The notes below the pieces were generated by a model. The model had not been told where the DNA came from, made no database searches, and saw nothing but the letters and a program-made list of their open reading frames with translations. From Natranaerovirga pectinivora (GTDB lineage Bacteria; Bacillota; Clostridia; Lachnospirales; DSM-24629), in the NCBI RefSeq assembly GCF_004342165.1, contig NZ_SMAL01000002.1, positions 434,001-498,000 of the forward strand: a DNA stretch of 64,000 nucleotides. Direction: 5' to 3'. How positions within the stretch are numbered: position 1 is the first letter of the stretch; each line of letters starts with the position of its first letter. The position numbers and the translations under genes were made by a program. Below are positions 43,227 through 52,666 of this stretch, in pieces.

Positions 43227-43838
43227 ATGGAATTAAACTTAGAACAAGTACAAGAATTTATTGAAACAAACAAAGATAATGAAGAAGTTAAAAGCTATAT
43301 TGGAGGTTTTATAACATCCGATGGAGTAGAAAGCTTCTTGGATAATGAAGAAGGTAAAAAGGTATTACAACCTAAACTGGATAAGCATTTTAGTAAGGGG
43401 TTAGAAACTTGGAAAGCTAATAATTTAGAAAAATTGTTAGATGAAGAGATTAAAAAGAGATTCCCTGAGGCTGATCCTAAAGATGTAGAATTACAAAAGT
43501 TGCAAGTAGAAATTGAAAAAATGAAACAGGAAAAACAAAGAGAAACTATCACTAATAAAGCAATAAAAATTGCTAATGAAAAGAAGATTCCTTTAGATAT
43601 GGTAGACTTCTTAATTGGTTCAGATGAAGAATCAACTATTGTAAATATTGAAAAGTTAGAGAGTATTTTAGATGGTTATATTCAGGAAGAGGTAAAGAAA
43701 AGAATTGGAAAAGATACATATACACCTCCTGCAAGTGGAAGTGAGAAAGCTCTAACATTAGAACAAATTGAAAGTATGTCTCAAGAGGAAATTAATAAAA
43801 ATTGGGAAGCAGTTCAAAGAGTACTACAAAATAAGTAG
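43227..43838 (+). CDS. Scaffolding protein (DUF4355-like)
   Basis: A 203-aa highly charged coiled-coil protein in the scaffold position just before the capsid gene. NLEKLLDEEIKKRFPEADPK, the EKMKQEKQRE coil and the C-terminal QEEINKNWEAVQRVL are typical of DUF4355 phage scaffolds. GGAAGGAGAA before ATG 43227 decides the start. T7 follows the stop. Confidence 0.85.
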   Translation: MELNLEQVQEFIETNKDNEEVKSYIGGFITSDGVESFLDNEEGKKVLQPKLDKHFSKGLETWKANNLEKLLDEEIKKRFPEADPKDVELQKLQVEIEKMKQEKQRETITNKAIKIANEKKIPLDMVDFLIGSDEESTIVNIEKLESILDGYIQEEVKKRIGKDTYTPPASGSEKALTLEQIESMSQEEINKNWEAVQRVLQNK

Positions 43839-43923
43839 TTCTTTTTTTTATGTCTTTTATAACTTAGACGTTAAAGAAAGTTAAAAACTAATAATAAAAA
43901 TTGAAAGGTAAAGGTGAATATTT

Positions 43924-44754
43924 ATGGGAGTAACAAAATTTATACCAACTATTTGGAGTGCAAGATTAAATGAAAGTTTAAAGAAGTCTTTAGTATTTGG
44001 AAATGTAGTAAATACAGATTATGAAGGAGAAATTAAAGGGCAAGGTTCTACAGTTAACATTAATACTATTGGTGCTATTACCATTGGAAAATATGATAAG
44101 CAAAATGGAGTAGGTACACCAGAAGAATTAGATGCTAGCCAAATGAAATTAGAAATTACGGAACAAGACTTCTTTAATTTTGTGGTACACGATGTAGACC
44201 AAGCACAAGCTAATGTTAATTTATTAGATGGTGCAATGAAAGAAGCAGCTTATGGAATGGCTGATGTAATGGATCAATACATAGCAAGTCTTTATACAGA
44301 AGTTAAAGCAGGTAATACAATCGGTAATGATACAACTCCAATTGTACCTACTAAGGATAATGCTTATGACTATTTAGTAGATTTAGGAGTTATGTTATCT
44401 GAAAACAATGTACCTAAACAAGATAGATTTGTTGTAGTACCTGAGTTTTTCTATGGTTTATTACAAAAAGACCCAAGATTTACAAAAGATTCTAGTGTAT
44501 TAGCTACTGGATATATTGGAGATGTAAATGGAATGAGAGTTTACACTTCTAATAACTTACCAAATGATAACAGTACTAAATACAAAGTAATTGCAGGTCA
44601 CAGAATGGCAATTTCTTTCGCTCAACAAGTAGACCAAATTGAAGCATACAGACCAGAAAAAGGTTTTGGGGATGCAGTTAAAGGTTTACAAGTTTATGGT
44701 GCTAAAGTAATTAAGCCTGAAGCATTAGCTGTAATGACAGTAAATAAGAACTAG
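43924..44754 (+). CDS. Major capsid protein
   Basis: A 276-aa HK97-fold coat protein of the P22-coat-like clade of Gram-positive siphoviruses: KFIPTIWSARLNESLKKSLV at the N-terminus, TVNINTIGAITIGKYDKQNG, VDQAQANVNLLDGAMKEAAY, and the C-terminal NGMRVYTSNNLP, then IEAYRPEKGFGDAVKGLQVYGAKV-type end. It follows the scaffold and precedes connector genes. Confidence 0.92.
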   Translation: MGVTKFIPTIWSARLNESLKKSLVFGNVVNTDYEGEIKGQGSTVNINTIGAITIGKYDKQNGVGTPEELDASQMKLEITEQDFFNFVVHDVDQAQANVNLLDGAMKEAAYGMADVMDQYIASLYTEVKAGNTIGNDTTPIVPTKDNAYDYLVDLGVMLSENNVPKQDRFVVVPEFFYGLLQKDPRFTKDSSVLATGYIGDVNGMRVYTSNNLPNDNSTKYKVIAGHRMAISFAQQVDQIEAYRPEKGFGDAVKGLQVYGAKVIKPEALAVMTVNKN

Positions 44755-44829
44755 ATTTGTCGGTTCAAATGACTTAAATTAGGGGTGTCTTATTGGCACT
44801 CCTATATTTTTAGAAAGGAAGTGATGTTA

Positions 44830-44997
44830 ATGTGGTTTGAGAATAAAAAAACAGGCTTGAAATGGAATATCACTGACAAATTCCATATAGATAGACTTAA
44901 AAATAATAGTGATTATGAAGTTGTTGTTGAAAAGACAGAAACTAAACCTAAGTCGGTGGCAACTACTAAGCCAAAAGCAACTACAACTAAAAAGTAG
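44830..44997 (+). CDS. Small protein between capsid and connector genes (55 aa)
   Basis: MWFENKKTGLKWNITDKFHI at the N-terminus and a Lys/Thr/Pro-rich C-terminal tail (ATTKPKATTTKK). Equivalent small genes lie here in many siphoviruses. GGAAGTG precedes the start; ATG 44824 is an alternative. Function unknown. Confidence 0.6.
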   Translation: MWFENKKTGLKWNITDKFHIDRLKNNSDYEVVVEKTETKPKSVATTKPKATTTKK

Positions 44998-45005
44998 GTG
45001 GTTAA

Positions 45006-45299
45006 ATGTTAGAGTTATTAAGAGATTTGCTAGAATTAGAAGCAGATGAGGTAAAAGAATCTATATTAAATTTGTATATAGATAAAGCAGAAAAAGCAAT
45101 CAAAAACTATTCTTGGTTAGATGAGATTCCAGAGGAATTAAATAATTCTGTTGTAGAGTTGGCGTCTTACTTCTATAAAAATAAAGATAGTTTAGGTATT
45201 GTTCAACAAACACAAGGTAGTAGAAATCAAACTAATGTTGATGGTATACCAAAATCTATTCTTTGTAATTTACCATTACCAAGAGTTAGAATGATGTAA
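45006..45299 (+). CDS. Head-tail connector (SPP1 gp15/HK97 gp6-like)
   Basis: A 97-aa helical adaptor expected to bind the portal. The pattern LLELEADEVKESILNLYIDKAEKAI with N-terminal helices followed by a short beta end fits DNA-packaging/connector proteins. Position after the capsid supports it. Confidence 0.75.
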   Translation: MLELLRDLLELEADEVKESILNLYIDKAEKAIKNYSWLDEIPEELNNSVVELASYFYKNKDSLGIVQQTQGSRNQTNVDGIPKSILCNLPLPRVRMM

Positions 45300-45342
45300 T
45301 TTGTGCCCTTTATTGATAAGGGTGACAAGAAGGAAGTGAAAT

Positions 45343-45645
45343 ATGTTTTACAATAAAAAAGTACATATATTAAATTGTGAAGGCTATCTAAATGATTCAG
45401 GGAGATGGACTGAATCAAACGAGCAACCAACTATAGTAAAAACGATTAAAGCAGATGTACAACCATATTCTAAGGAATTAGCGTACAGCGAGTATAAGTT
45501 TGAAAAAGATGTTAAATATAGAATATTTTGTGATCCTTGTAACTTAGTTAATTTAGGAACTTTAGTTAGATATAAAGACAATGATTATACAGTTGTTCAC
45601 ATTATGGAATGGGATAATTATATGGTGGTGTTAATAGATGGCTAA
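45343..45645 (+). CDS. Head closure / head-tail joining protein
   Basis: A 100-aa beta-rich protein in the SPP1 gp16-like position. It contains [20 protein letters not shown] and [20 protein letters not shown], the usual low-complexity OB-like core of joining proteins. It overlaps the next gene by 8 nt. Confidence 0.7.
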
Positions 45646-45946
45646 AGGAAAAACGATTGCAGAAGTTAAAAAGGAAATGAGACAAAAGGCAATAAAAGCA
45701 CTTGAGGAAAGTCTATTGATGATTGAAGCTGATGCTAAGTTATTAGTGGGCGTTAAAACTGCAACTTTAAAAAGAAGTATGACACATAATATTGAAGAAA
45801 CAGAGGATAAAATCAAGGGCGAAGTCGGTAGTTATGGTGTAGACTATGCTTATTATCATAGTTTAGATAATCCATACTTAGAAGATGCTCGTGATATGAA
45901 CTTAGAAGCTATAAGGAGAAAAATAAAGGATGTGTTGCAAGAATGA
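45638..45946 (+). CDS. HK97 gp10-like tail component
   Basis: A 102-aa neck protein: an N-terminal helix ([20 protein letters not shown]), the [12 protein letters not shown] segment and [20 protein letters not shown], typical of the gp10 family (TG-LR-SI ... YA..ve.G). Overlaps on both sides show coupled translation. Confidence 0.82.
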
Positions 45947-46320
45947 TTAAATTACTTAGGCAACATTTACTTGAAAATGAGAAACTGTTGTCCTTGTTGG
46001 ATAACAAAGAAGCGATATATCATCTTGAAAAACCTTTAAAAGTAAAGGCAGATCATTTTATAGTATTTAATGAAAGACTTTTAGAAGATAAGTATATAAA
46101 AACTTATCAACTCACTTTTAATATAGAGAGTCCAAATGTTGAAAAGGTTATCTCAATAGAAGAAGAGTTAATCAAATACTTAAATGATGTTCGATGTGAA
46201 AAACTAATTAAGAATGAAGATACTTTTATTAGAAATATACAAGTATTAAATGGTGGGGGAAAGATTCGTCTACCTGAAGGTAACTGGAGATCAGTTATCT
46301 TTTTTTTATTAAAATTATAA
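45943..46320 (+). CDS. Tail completion / tail terminator protein
   Basis: A 125-aa protein in the tail-terminator position, starting [20 protein letters not shown]. It ends in a hydrophobic strand after a GNWRSVIFF segment. Alpha/beta pattern as in gp17/gpU-like proteins. Assignment rests mainly on gene order. Confidence 0.65.
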   Translation: MIKLLRQHLLENEKLLSLLDNKEAIYHLEKPLKVKADHFIVFNERLLEDKYIKTYQLTFNIESPNVEKVISIEEELIKYLNDVRCEKLIKNEDTFIRNIQVLNGGGKIRLPEGNWRSVIFFLLKL

Positions 46321-46341
46321 ATATTAAGGAGAGTGTTAATA

Positions 46342-46902
46342 ATGAGTAATTACCATAAACAAGATTCAGAAAAATTTGTTGTTGGATCAGGTGAATTATA
46401 TCTTGGAAAGATAAATAATCCAGAAACTGCAAGCGAAGAAGAAATTGTATCTGCTTTAAAAAACGTAGGTGCTATAGAGGCAGGTGCGACATTGTCATAT
46501 ACGCCTACTATAATAGATATTGAAGCAGCTAATCGTGGGCTTATAGACAGAATTGTAACAAGAGAAGAAGTAACATTTAACTGTGGAATAATGACGTGGC
46601 TCATTGATAATTTAGCTGTTTTATCACCTGCATCTATAGATGTAGATGAGATTACAGGAGTTAAAAAAGTAAAAATAGGTGGTAAAACAAAACTACCTGT
46701 AAACTATTTGAGATTTTTACATGAAAAGAAAGATGGATCAGGGGAGTTGATAGTTAACATTGCTAAGGCACAATCAGTAAATGGTTTTTCATTAGATTTT
46801 AATAAGGATAATGCAACTTCTATTAATTACGAGTTCAGTGCGTTATCTGATAAAAGTGGAAACTTAGTAGAGATTATTGAAACATTTACAAATGTAGAAT
46901 AA
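46342..46902 (+). CDS. Major tail (tube) protein
   Basis: A 186-aa beta-rich protein directly before the tail chaperone genes. It has FVVGSGELYLG at the start, IEAGATLSYTPTIIDIEAAN, and ITSINYEFSALSD-type strands near the end, all typical of siphovirus tube proteins. ATG 46342 follows AAGGAGAGTG; a GTG upstream at 46333 is less likely. Confidence 0.85.
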   Translation: MSNYHKQDSEKFVVGSGELYLGKINNPETASEEEIVSALKNVGAIEAGATLSYTPTIIDIEAANRGLIDRIVTREEVTFNCGIMTWLIDNLAVLSPASIDVDEITGVKKVKIGGKTKLPVNYLRFLHEKKDGSGELIVNIAKAQSVNGFSLDFNKDNATSINYEFSALSDKSGNLVEIIETFTNVE

Positions 46903-46974
46903 GGGGATAGTTACTCCCCTTTTTAGTTTAGTCGACTGAATTAAAAATTAAAGATAAATAGGAGATGAAATAAG

Positions 46975-47304
46975 ATGTCAAAAGTCATAGATTTAGGTGT
47001 ATTGGTTAAAGAATCTTTGGAGTTCGTTGTTCCAAATGGTGATAAGTTTGTAATACCAGGAAATATTAGTACAATTTTTACAATGAAATTATCAAAATAC
47101 CAACAAGAGATAGGTGAATTAGAAGATAATGAAAAAGCTATCAACACTATGAAAACGATGGTATTAGATATTTTGTCATTAGACAAAAACCAAACTGTTG
47201 ATATGAATTACATAGATACAAATTTAGATGATTTGAGATTTTTAAAAGCTATTATTGAAAGTATGATGGAGCATATTAGAGATATAAGTAAAGACCCAAA
47301 CTAA
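46975..47304 (+). CDS. Tail assembly chaperone G (0 frame)
   Basis: A 109-aa product between the tube and tape measure genes. It would coat the tape measure protein during tail assembly. The last codons are CCA AAC TAA, forming CCCAAAC directly before the stop, so a fraction of ribosomes should slip to -1 and make the longer product. Mostly helical. Confidence 0.85.
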   Translation: MSKVIDLGVLVKESLEFVVPNGDKFVIPGNISTIFTMKLSKYQQEIGELEDNEKAINTMKTMVLDILSLDKNQTVDMNYIDTNLDDLRFLKAIIESMMEHIRDISKDPN

Positions 47305-47603
47305 TAATCCCTCATTTTACAAGTGGAAATAATACTACTAGCAATAATGGGGGAAAAGAACCAGAGATTGAAATGATGAAAAATATTGTATTCGTTTCTA
47401 AAGAAATAGGAATACCATTTAATGAAATAATGGAAATGCCTTATGCAGTATTCTTATCATATCTTAAACATTTAAGGATATTCCAATTAGAGCAAACAGA
47501 AGATGGAAGAAAAGCACTACAACAAGCTGAGTTAAACCAACAAACTGAACCAGATTGGAATAGAATTAGAAGTGAAAAAGGTTATGCAAAAGTACATAAA
47601 TAA
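46975..47603 (+). CDS. Tail assembly chaperone GT (by -1 frameshift at 47295-47301)
   Basis: After slipping on CCCAAAC the ribosome enters a frame that is open from 47292 to 47603 and has no good SD of its own. It gives LIIPHFTSGNNTTSNNGG (linker) and then a helical domain starting KNIVFVSKEIGIPFNEIMEM. The T part therefore begins exactly at the G stop. This matches the G/GT arrangement of lambda and most siphoviruses. Frameshift efficiency is unknown. Confidence 0.8.
47295..47301 (+). other. Slippery heptamer CCCAAAC
   Basis: X-XXY-YYZ heptamer C-CCA-AAC in the 0 frame, followed at once by TAA (47302-47304). The lambda site is GGGAAAG. A -1 slip gives CCC AAA CTA and joins the downstream frame. 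Confidence 0.8.
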
Positions 47604-47657
47604 AATGTGTTCTTCAGAGTGAGAAACGAGGTTATCCAACACAATGAAGGAGAGTTA

Positions 47658-47692
47658 GGAATAGTGGAGAAATCTGCTATTCCTTTTTTTTT
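47658..47692 (+). terminator. Terminator-like hairpin before the tape measure gene
   Basis: GGAATAG ... CTATTCC stem with a 12-nt loop and T9. It would reduce expression of the tape measure gene relative to the chaperones. Confidence 0.7.
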
Positions 47693-47717
47693 ACTAAATT
47701 AATAAGGTGGTGAATTG

Positions 47718-49841
47718 ATGGCTACTATAGAATTAGCAAAATATGTTGCTCCCATAGATTTAGATGATAGTGGATTGATGAAGGGGTTAGATAGGAGCGA
47801 CAAGCAACTTAATAATAAAATGGGAAACTTGTCAAAATGGTTAAAAATATCAGTTGCAGGTGGTATTGCGGCAGTAGGAACTGCAATAGCAGGTACAGTT
47901 GCAAGTGGTGTAAAAGCTACAAATAAACTTGATGAAGAACTAAGTAAGTTTAAAGCAACTACAGGTGCTACCGCTGATGAGGTTGAGGCTATTAGAAAGT
48001 TATCACAAGATTTATATAAGGTGAATACAGATAGTATGGAAGACATAGTTGCAACTAGTGAAGCCTTAAAGCAATCTATGGGATTAACTGTAGATGAAAT
48101 AGGGAAATACCAACAGAGTTATATGGATTATGCTAAGGTAACAGGACAAGCGAATGACAAGGTAGTAAAGGATATAGCTCAAGTCGGTAGGGCATGGGGG
48201 TTAACGGCTGAAGAGTCAGTTGGTTCATTAGATATGTTAAAGAAATCGGCTCAAGATTTTGGAACTGACTTAGGTAGTGTACAGAAAGCATTACAAGATG
48301 TTGCTCCAAGTGCTAAAGCATTAGGTTTAAACATTGAAGAGACTAATGGCTTTATGAACATGATGGCTAAAGCTGGACTAGATGCAAATCAATCAATATC
48401 TGCTTTTAATAATGCAGCTAGACAAGTAGAAAGTCCTGAAGAGTTTAGAAGAATGCTTAAAGATATCCAGGCTATAGAAGATCCTACAGAAAGAGCACAA
48501 AAAGCAGTAGAATTATTTGGCTCAAGAGCAGGTGTTGCAATGTCTAATGTGTTAGATGGAACTAATGATTTAGATGCTTTTATTGTAACTATGCAAGAAG
48601 CAGAAGGTACTGTTAATAGTGCAAGTAATGCCTTTGATAGTAACTTCAATGTACAGTGGGATTTGGCTAAAAAACAAGTAGGTGGATTGGTACAAGAATT
48701 AGGCGAAAAGTTTATGCCAGTGGTAAATGATGTTTTAAAGTGGTTCATAGACAGTATGCCTAAAATAGTTGGAATCATAGAGAAAAGTATAGATTTTATA
48801 GGTATGATCCTTAATCCGTTCATTGAATTGATAAGATTTGTTATTAGTATATTTCAGGATTTAGAGTTATCGACAAGTGATTCGTTTGGTGGTATTAGAG
48901 ATACTATCTCAGGAGTTATCGAAAGTATTACTAATATAATATCTATATTTATTGAAATGGCTTCTGCATTTTGGGATAAGTGGGGAAAAGACATATTAGA
49001 ATTTACTCAAAGGTATTTTGGATTAATAAAAGAAAACATAGAGAGTGTTCTTAATATAATTAAGGGTGTTTTTGACTTTTTTACTGCATTGTTCAAAGGT
49101 GACTGGGAAGGAATGGGACAAGCCTTACTGAATATCACCAAGAATATATGGAAGTTAATAGAAAATACCTTTAAGATAGCTATCGAATCAATAAAATTGG
49201 TACTTAAAATTGCAATAGACACCTTCAAAACACTTGCAAAAGCTATTATGAATGGTTTGTGGGATGGCTTGAAATTTGTGTGGAATACTACAATTCAATG
49301 GTTTGAGGATATTTTTACAAACTTATTTTCTTGGTTTAGGGGACTAGGTAGTACTTTTGTACAAATAGGAAAGGATATGTTCAATAGTATATGGGAAGGA
49401 ATGAAGTCTATATGGACAGGACTCAAAAACTGGGTATCTAATACTATTAGTTGGCTGACAGATAAATTATTCTTTTGGCGTAAAAGCAAGAGTGAAATAG
49501 ATAGTAGTCAAGCTGAAGTAAATGCAAAAACTACTACAAATACTACTAGTGGAATGAGCGTACCAGCTTATGCAAGTGGAGCTTCATTAATAAAAAATGA
49601 TGGTTTAGCATTAATACATAAAGGTGAGGCAGTTGTACCTGCGTATGCAAATCCATGGAATCCAAGTAATAAGAATGGATCGCTAGGTGGATCTAAAGTT
49701 GAGATGAATATTGATAGTTTACTAACGATAAATGGTAATGTAGATGAATCAATTATGCCTCAATTAGAACGATTTGGAAAAAAATTAAAGAATGAAGTTT
49801 TTGCTACTATAAATAATAATCTAAAGAAAAAAGGCTTTTAG
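47718..49841 (+). CDS. Tape measure protein
   Basis: A 707-aa tail-length ruler with a central phage_TMP core: TNKLDEELSKFKATTGATAD, ETNGFMNMMAKAGLDANQSI, ELFGSRAGVAMSNVLDG, then hydrophobic helices (about 350-600) rich in Trp and Ile. The C-terminus has PAYASGASLIKNDGLALIHK-type repeats common in these proteins. By the usual length rule a short tail of roughly 100 nm is expected. AAGGTGG lies before TTG 47715/ATG 47718; ATG chosen. Confidence 0.92.
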   Translation: MATIELAKYVAPIDLDDSGLMKGLDRSDKQLNNKMGNLSKWLKISVAGGIAAVGTAIAGTVASGVKATNKLDEELSKFKATTGATADEVEAIRKLSQDLYKVNTDSMEDIVATSEALKQSMGLTVDEIGKYQQSYMDYAKVTGQANDKVVKDIAQVGRAWGLTAEESVGSLDMLKKSAQDFGTDLGSVQKALQDVAPSAKALGLNIEETNGFMNMMAKAGLDANQSISAFNNAARQVESPEEFRRMLKDIQAIEDPTERAQKAVELFGSRAGVAMSNVLDGTNDLDAFIVTMQEAEGTVNSASNAFDSNFNVQWDLAKKQVGGLVQELGEKFMPVVNDVLKWFIDSMPKIVGIIEKSIDFIGMILNPFIELIRFVISIFQDLELSTSDSFGGIRDTISGVIESITNIISIFIEMASAFWDKWGKDILEFTQRYFGLIKENIESVLNIIKGVFDFFTALFKGDWEGMGQALLNITKNIWKLIENTFKIAIESIKLVLKIAIDTFKTLAKAIMNGLWDGLKFVWNTTIQWFEDIFTNLFSWFRGLGSTFVQIGKDMFNSIWEGMKSIWTGLKNWVSNTISWLTDKLFFWRKSKSEIDSSQAEVNAKTTTNTTSGMSVPAYASGASLIKNDGLALIHKGEAVVPAYANPWNPSNKNGSLGGSKVEMNIDSLLTINGNVDESIMPQLERFGKKLKNEVFATINNNLKKKGF

Positions 49842-49869
49842 AAGATATTACTTTTTGGAGGTGTTCACT

Positions 49870-50967
49870 ATTAATTTAGACAGATTGAACTGGAAAAATA
49901 GCGAGAATATTATTGTAAACAATACGGACACATCGGCAATAGTTGAAGATGTTAGCGATGGATTAACTTACTATGCAGACAAATATATCATAACTAAATT
50001 TTCTATTAAGACAGGTAATATCGTTACTTATAATGATATGAAGTATCTTATTATAAGTCAAATAGATAGAAATAAAGGAATTAATAGAGCAAGAATCAGA
50101 GAGTGTAATTATAGTATTAACTTTAATTTTGAAGGGAATATTGAGCGAGTTTCTTCTATTATAAATAGTGTTAGTTTTGATATTGAGACTAATACTATTT
50201 TTTCTTTTGAAACAGGCAAGATAATACTCTATATTAATACCGACACTTTTGTCGATACTGGACAAAGGTTTATTATAATGGGTAGTGCTTGGAAAGTTGT
50301 TGGAGTTGATAGGACTAAGCAAGGTTTATTAATTTTACATTGTGAAAAAGATTTGTTTGGTTCTACCGATGATAAAGAAAATGAAATTGCAGACAGATGG
50401 AAATATGAAGAACAAGTCACATATACACTTGAAGTAGAACAAGGGAGTATTATCAATCTTAGCGAAGGTGATTCTCTACAATTAAATATAGTAGCTAAAA
50501 GAAATAATGAAGTTGTAGAAAATCCTGAGTTAGTATTTATAGTAGATAATACAGATGTTTGTACTATTCAAGAAAATGGTTTAATTACTGCAATTACTGA
50601 AGGTGAGACTAATATAATTATTTTATACAAAGGTATTGAGGTAGTAGTTAAAGTAATTATTGAAGAGATGGAAGATAGTTTTACATATACTTTAAGTGGG
50701 AGCAGTCAACTTAGGCTTAATCAAACACTTACATATACTGCAACTAAATATAATAATGATATTCCAGTAAATACAACATTTACTTTTTCTATTGATCCTT
50801 TAGGAAACAGTAATTCCATTGCAAGTATTGAGAGTACAACAAATAATACTGCAAGGGTTAAAGGTTCGTCTGATTTTGGGGACATAGGAAAATATTTTAA
50901 ACTTATTGCATTAGAAGATGGGGTTGAAGTAGCTAAAATGACCATACAAGTATTAGGGTTGTTTTAA
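49870..50967 (+). CDS. Phage structural protein with Ig-like domains (probable AUU start)
   Basis: The last structural gene. The N-terminal 180 residues (GNIVTYNDMKYLIISQIDRN, then INRARIRECNYSINF) resemble phage neck/closure-type proteins with the RxxxCNY element. Residues about 195-280 and 285-366 are bacterial Ig-like (Big2-type) repeats (LSEGDSLQLNIVAKRNNEVV). Ig domains decorate many virions. The start is unusual: GGAGGTG (49857-49863) sits 6 nt before ATT 49870. The in-frame TTG 49855 and GTG 49861 lie at or inside the SD. Confidence 0.7.
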   Translation: MNLDRLNWKNSENIIVNNTDTSAIVEDVSDGLTYYADKYIITKFSIKTGNIVTYNDMKYLIISQIDRNKGINRARIRECNYSINFNFEGNIERVSSIINSVSFDIETNTIFSFETGKIILYINTDTFVDTGQRFIIMGSAWKVVGVDRTKQGLLILHCEKDLFGSTDDKENEIADRWKYEEQVTYTLEVEQGSIINLSEGDSLQLNIVAKRNNEVVENPELVFIVDNTDVCTIQENGLITAITEGETNIIILYKGIEVVVKVIIEEMEDSFTYTLSGSSQLRLNQTLTYTATKYNNDIPVNTTFTFSIDPLGNSNSIASIESTTNNTARVKGSSDFGDIGKYFKLIALEDGVEVAKMTIQVLGLF

Positions 50968-50974
50968 TAATGTT

Positions 50975-51006
50975 AACGTGTGGGTTTTGACTCACACGTT
51001 TTTAAT
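50975..51006 (+). terminator. Terminator of the structural operon
   Basis: AACGTGTG ... CACACGTT stem followed by T4-5. It lies between the structural genes and the integrase promoter. Confidence 0.8.
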
Positions 51007-51008
51007 CC

Positions 51009-51038
51009 TTGACAATTCTAAAAATCTCCACCTATAAT
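51009..51038 (+). promoter_or_regulatory. Integrase promoter
   Basis: TTGACA (51009-51014), 18-nt spacer, TATAAT (51033-51038): perfect boxes. The integrase gene is thus transcribed separately. Confidence 0.8.
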
Positions 51039-51076
51039 GTTACTATATAAATAAATTGTTAAACGGAGGATGAAAA

Positions 51077-52666
51077 ATGAAAGTAGTTGCTTATTGTAGA
51101 GTATCAACAAATAGTGAAGATCAATTAAATTCATTAGAAAATCAAAAAAACCATTATACAAAACTATTTGAAAAAGAGAATTTAGATGTGGCTGATTGCG
51201 GTATGCTATATAAAAAAAGCGGTGAAAAATCTTTCTTATATGGTATATATGCAGACGAAGGCTTGAGTGGAGCAAAGGACTATGAAAAGAGAGAAGCTTT
51301 TAAAAAAATGATAGAAGATGCTAAAAAAGGCTACTTCAATAAAATATACGTAAAAAATGTTCAAAGATTTACAAGATATATAAAAGATGGTAGTAGTGTT
51401 CTAAAAGAATTAAAAAAATATGATGTTGAAGTATTTTTTGAAGATGGTTCTTTGTCATCATTAAATCCATCACACGAGTTATTTATTAATATGTTTACTA
51501 TTACTGCACAAGAAGAAAGTAGAATTAAAGGGGCGGCAGTACAATTTGGAATAAGAGAAAGTCAAAAAAAGGGCAAGTGGACAGGTGGAGTTCATCCATT
51601 TGGTTATGATTTAGTAAAGGGATATTTGCATATTAATAATGAAGAAAGTGAAATAGTAAAAGTAATTTATGATATGTATCTCAATAAAGGATCAGGCTAT
51701 CAGAGCATTGCAAGATACTTAAATGATGACTTAAAAGTAACTACCAAACTAGGTAAACAATGGAGTACAAAGCAGATAGGCTCTATGTTAAAAAATCCAT
51801 TATATAAGGGTGTTCAACGTACTCATATGACTTATGTTGACGATATTAATTCAGGTACTGTAAAGAAAGTTCCTGAAGATAAGTGGATTGTGCATTACAA
51901 AGAAGAACTTAAAATAATAGATAGTGAAGTGTGGGAATTAACTCAACGTGAATTAGCTAAGAGAAAGAAAATGCATAAAGATAAAGTTAGACCTTCAAAC
52001 AAACACTTGTTATCCAACTTATTAGTCTGTCCTAAATGTGGTGTTGGTTTGAGAAGAAAAAAGAGAAAAGCTTATGTAAGAAAGGATGGGACAAGTAGAG
52101 ATTTAGGTTATGAGTGGCGTTGTACGATGAACGATAGATATGGTAAAAGTAGATGTGAAAACAATAATATGGTTATAGAAAAAGAAATTATTGAAAACGT
52201 CAAAAATAAAGTTATAGAATTAAAAGAAAACAAACAAAAAATTGATGAAAAAATTATGGATGTAATTAAGGCTAAATTCAATCCTAATGTTGATGAAGAA
52301 ATTAAAAAGATATTAGTGGAAAAAGAGGATATTAATAAGCAAGAAATGACTAATTTAAACTTATTAACAAAAGGAATTATAGATGAAAAACAATTTCAAA
52401 AGCAAAATGATGAATTACAAAAGCAGCTTAAAGAAAATGAATATAAACATAATAAACTATTACGCTTAGATGAAGAGGTAAAAGAGCTAAAGTTTAATTA
52501 TAAGCAATACATTAATTTATTAGATAGTGTAGATGTGAATAATTTGGATAATGCAACTCTAAAAAAGTTAATTATTAGTGTTTATGTATTTGCAAGTAAC
52601 AAAAAAGCTATAGAAACTAAGTTTAATTTAAACTTAGCTGATGAAATACCATTTTATATTATTTAA
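51077..52666 (+). CDS. int: Large serine recombinase (phage integrase)
   Basis: A 529-aa serine integrase. The resolvase catalytic domain (1-150) has nucleophile Ser10 in AYCRVSTNSEDQ, and ADEGLSGA and VQRFTR in the active site. The recombinase DNA-binding domain (about 165-275) has GGVHPFGYDLV and YKGVQRTHMTYVDD. The zinc ribbon has paired Cys (CPKCG near 315 and later RC), and a long coiled-coil (about 375-480) is expected to control directionality. It lies 21 nt from the right attachment core. No recombination directionality factor is recognisable among the small genes. Confidence 0.95.
   Translation: MKVVAYCRVSTNSEDQLNSLENQKNHYTKLFEKENLDVADCGMLYKKSGEKSFLYGIYADEGLSGAKDYEKREAFKKMIEDAKKGYFNKIYVKNVQRFTRYIKDGSSVLKELKKYDVEVFFEDGSLSSLNPSHELFINMFTITAQEESRIKGAAVQFGIRESQKKGKWTGGVHPFGYDLVKGYLHINNEESEIVKVIYDMYLNKGSGYQSIARYLNDDLKVTTKLGKQWSTKQIGSMLKNPLYKGVQRTHMTYVDDINSGTVKKVPEDKWIVHYKEELKIIDSEVWELTQRELAKRKKMHKDKVRPSNKHLLSNLLVCPKCGVGLRRKKRKAYVRKDGTSRDLGYEWRCTMNDRYGKSRCENNNMVIEKEIIENVKNKVIELKENKQKIDEKIMDVIKAKFNPNVDEEIKKILVEKEDINKQEMTNLNLLTKGIIDEKQFQKQNDELQKQLKENEYKHNKLLRLDEEVKELKFNYKQYINLLDSVDVNNLDNATLKKLIISVYVFASNKKAIETKFNLNLADEIPFYII

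Noticed and set aside
47373-47603. Independent gene starting at ATG 47373
   Set aside because: No good SD, and the frame is open back to exactly the slippery site. It is better explained as the -1 extension of the chaperone gene.
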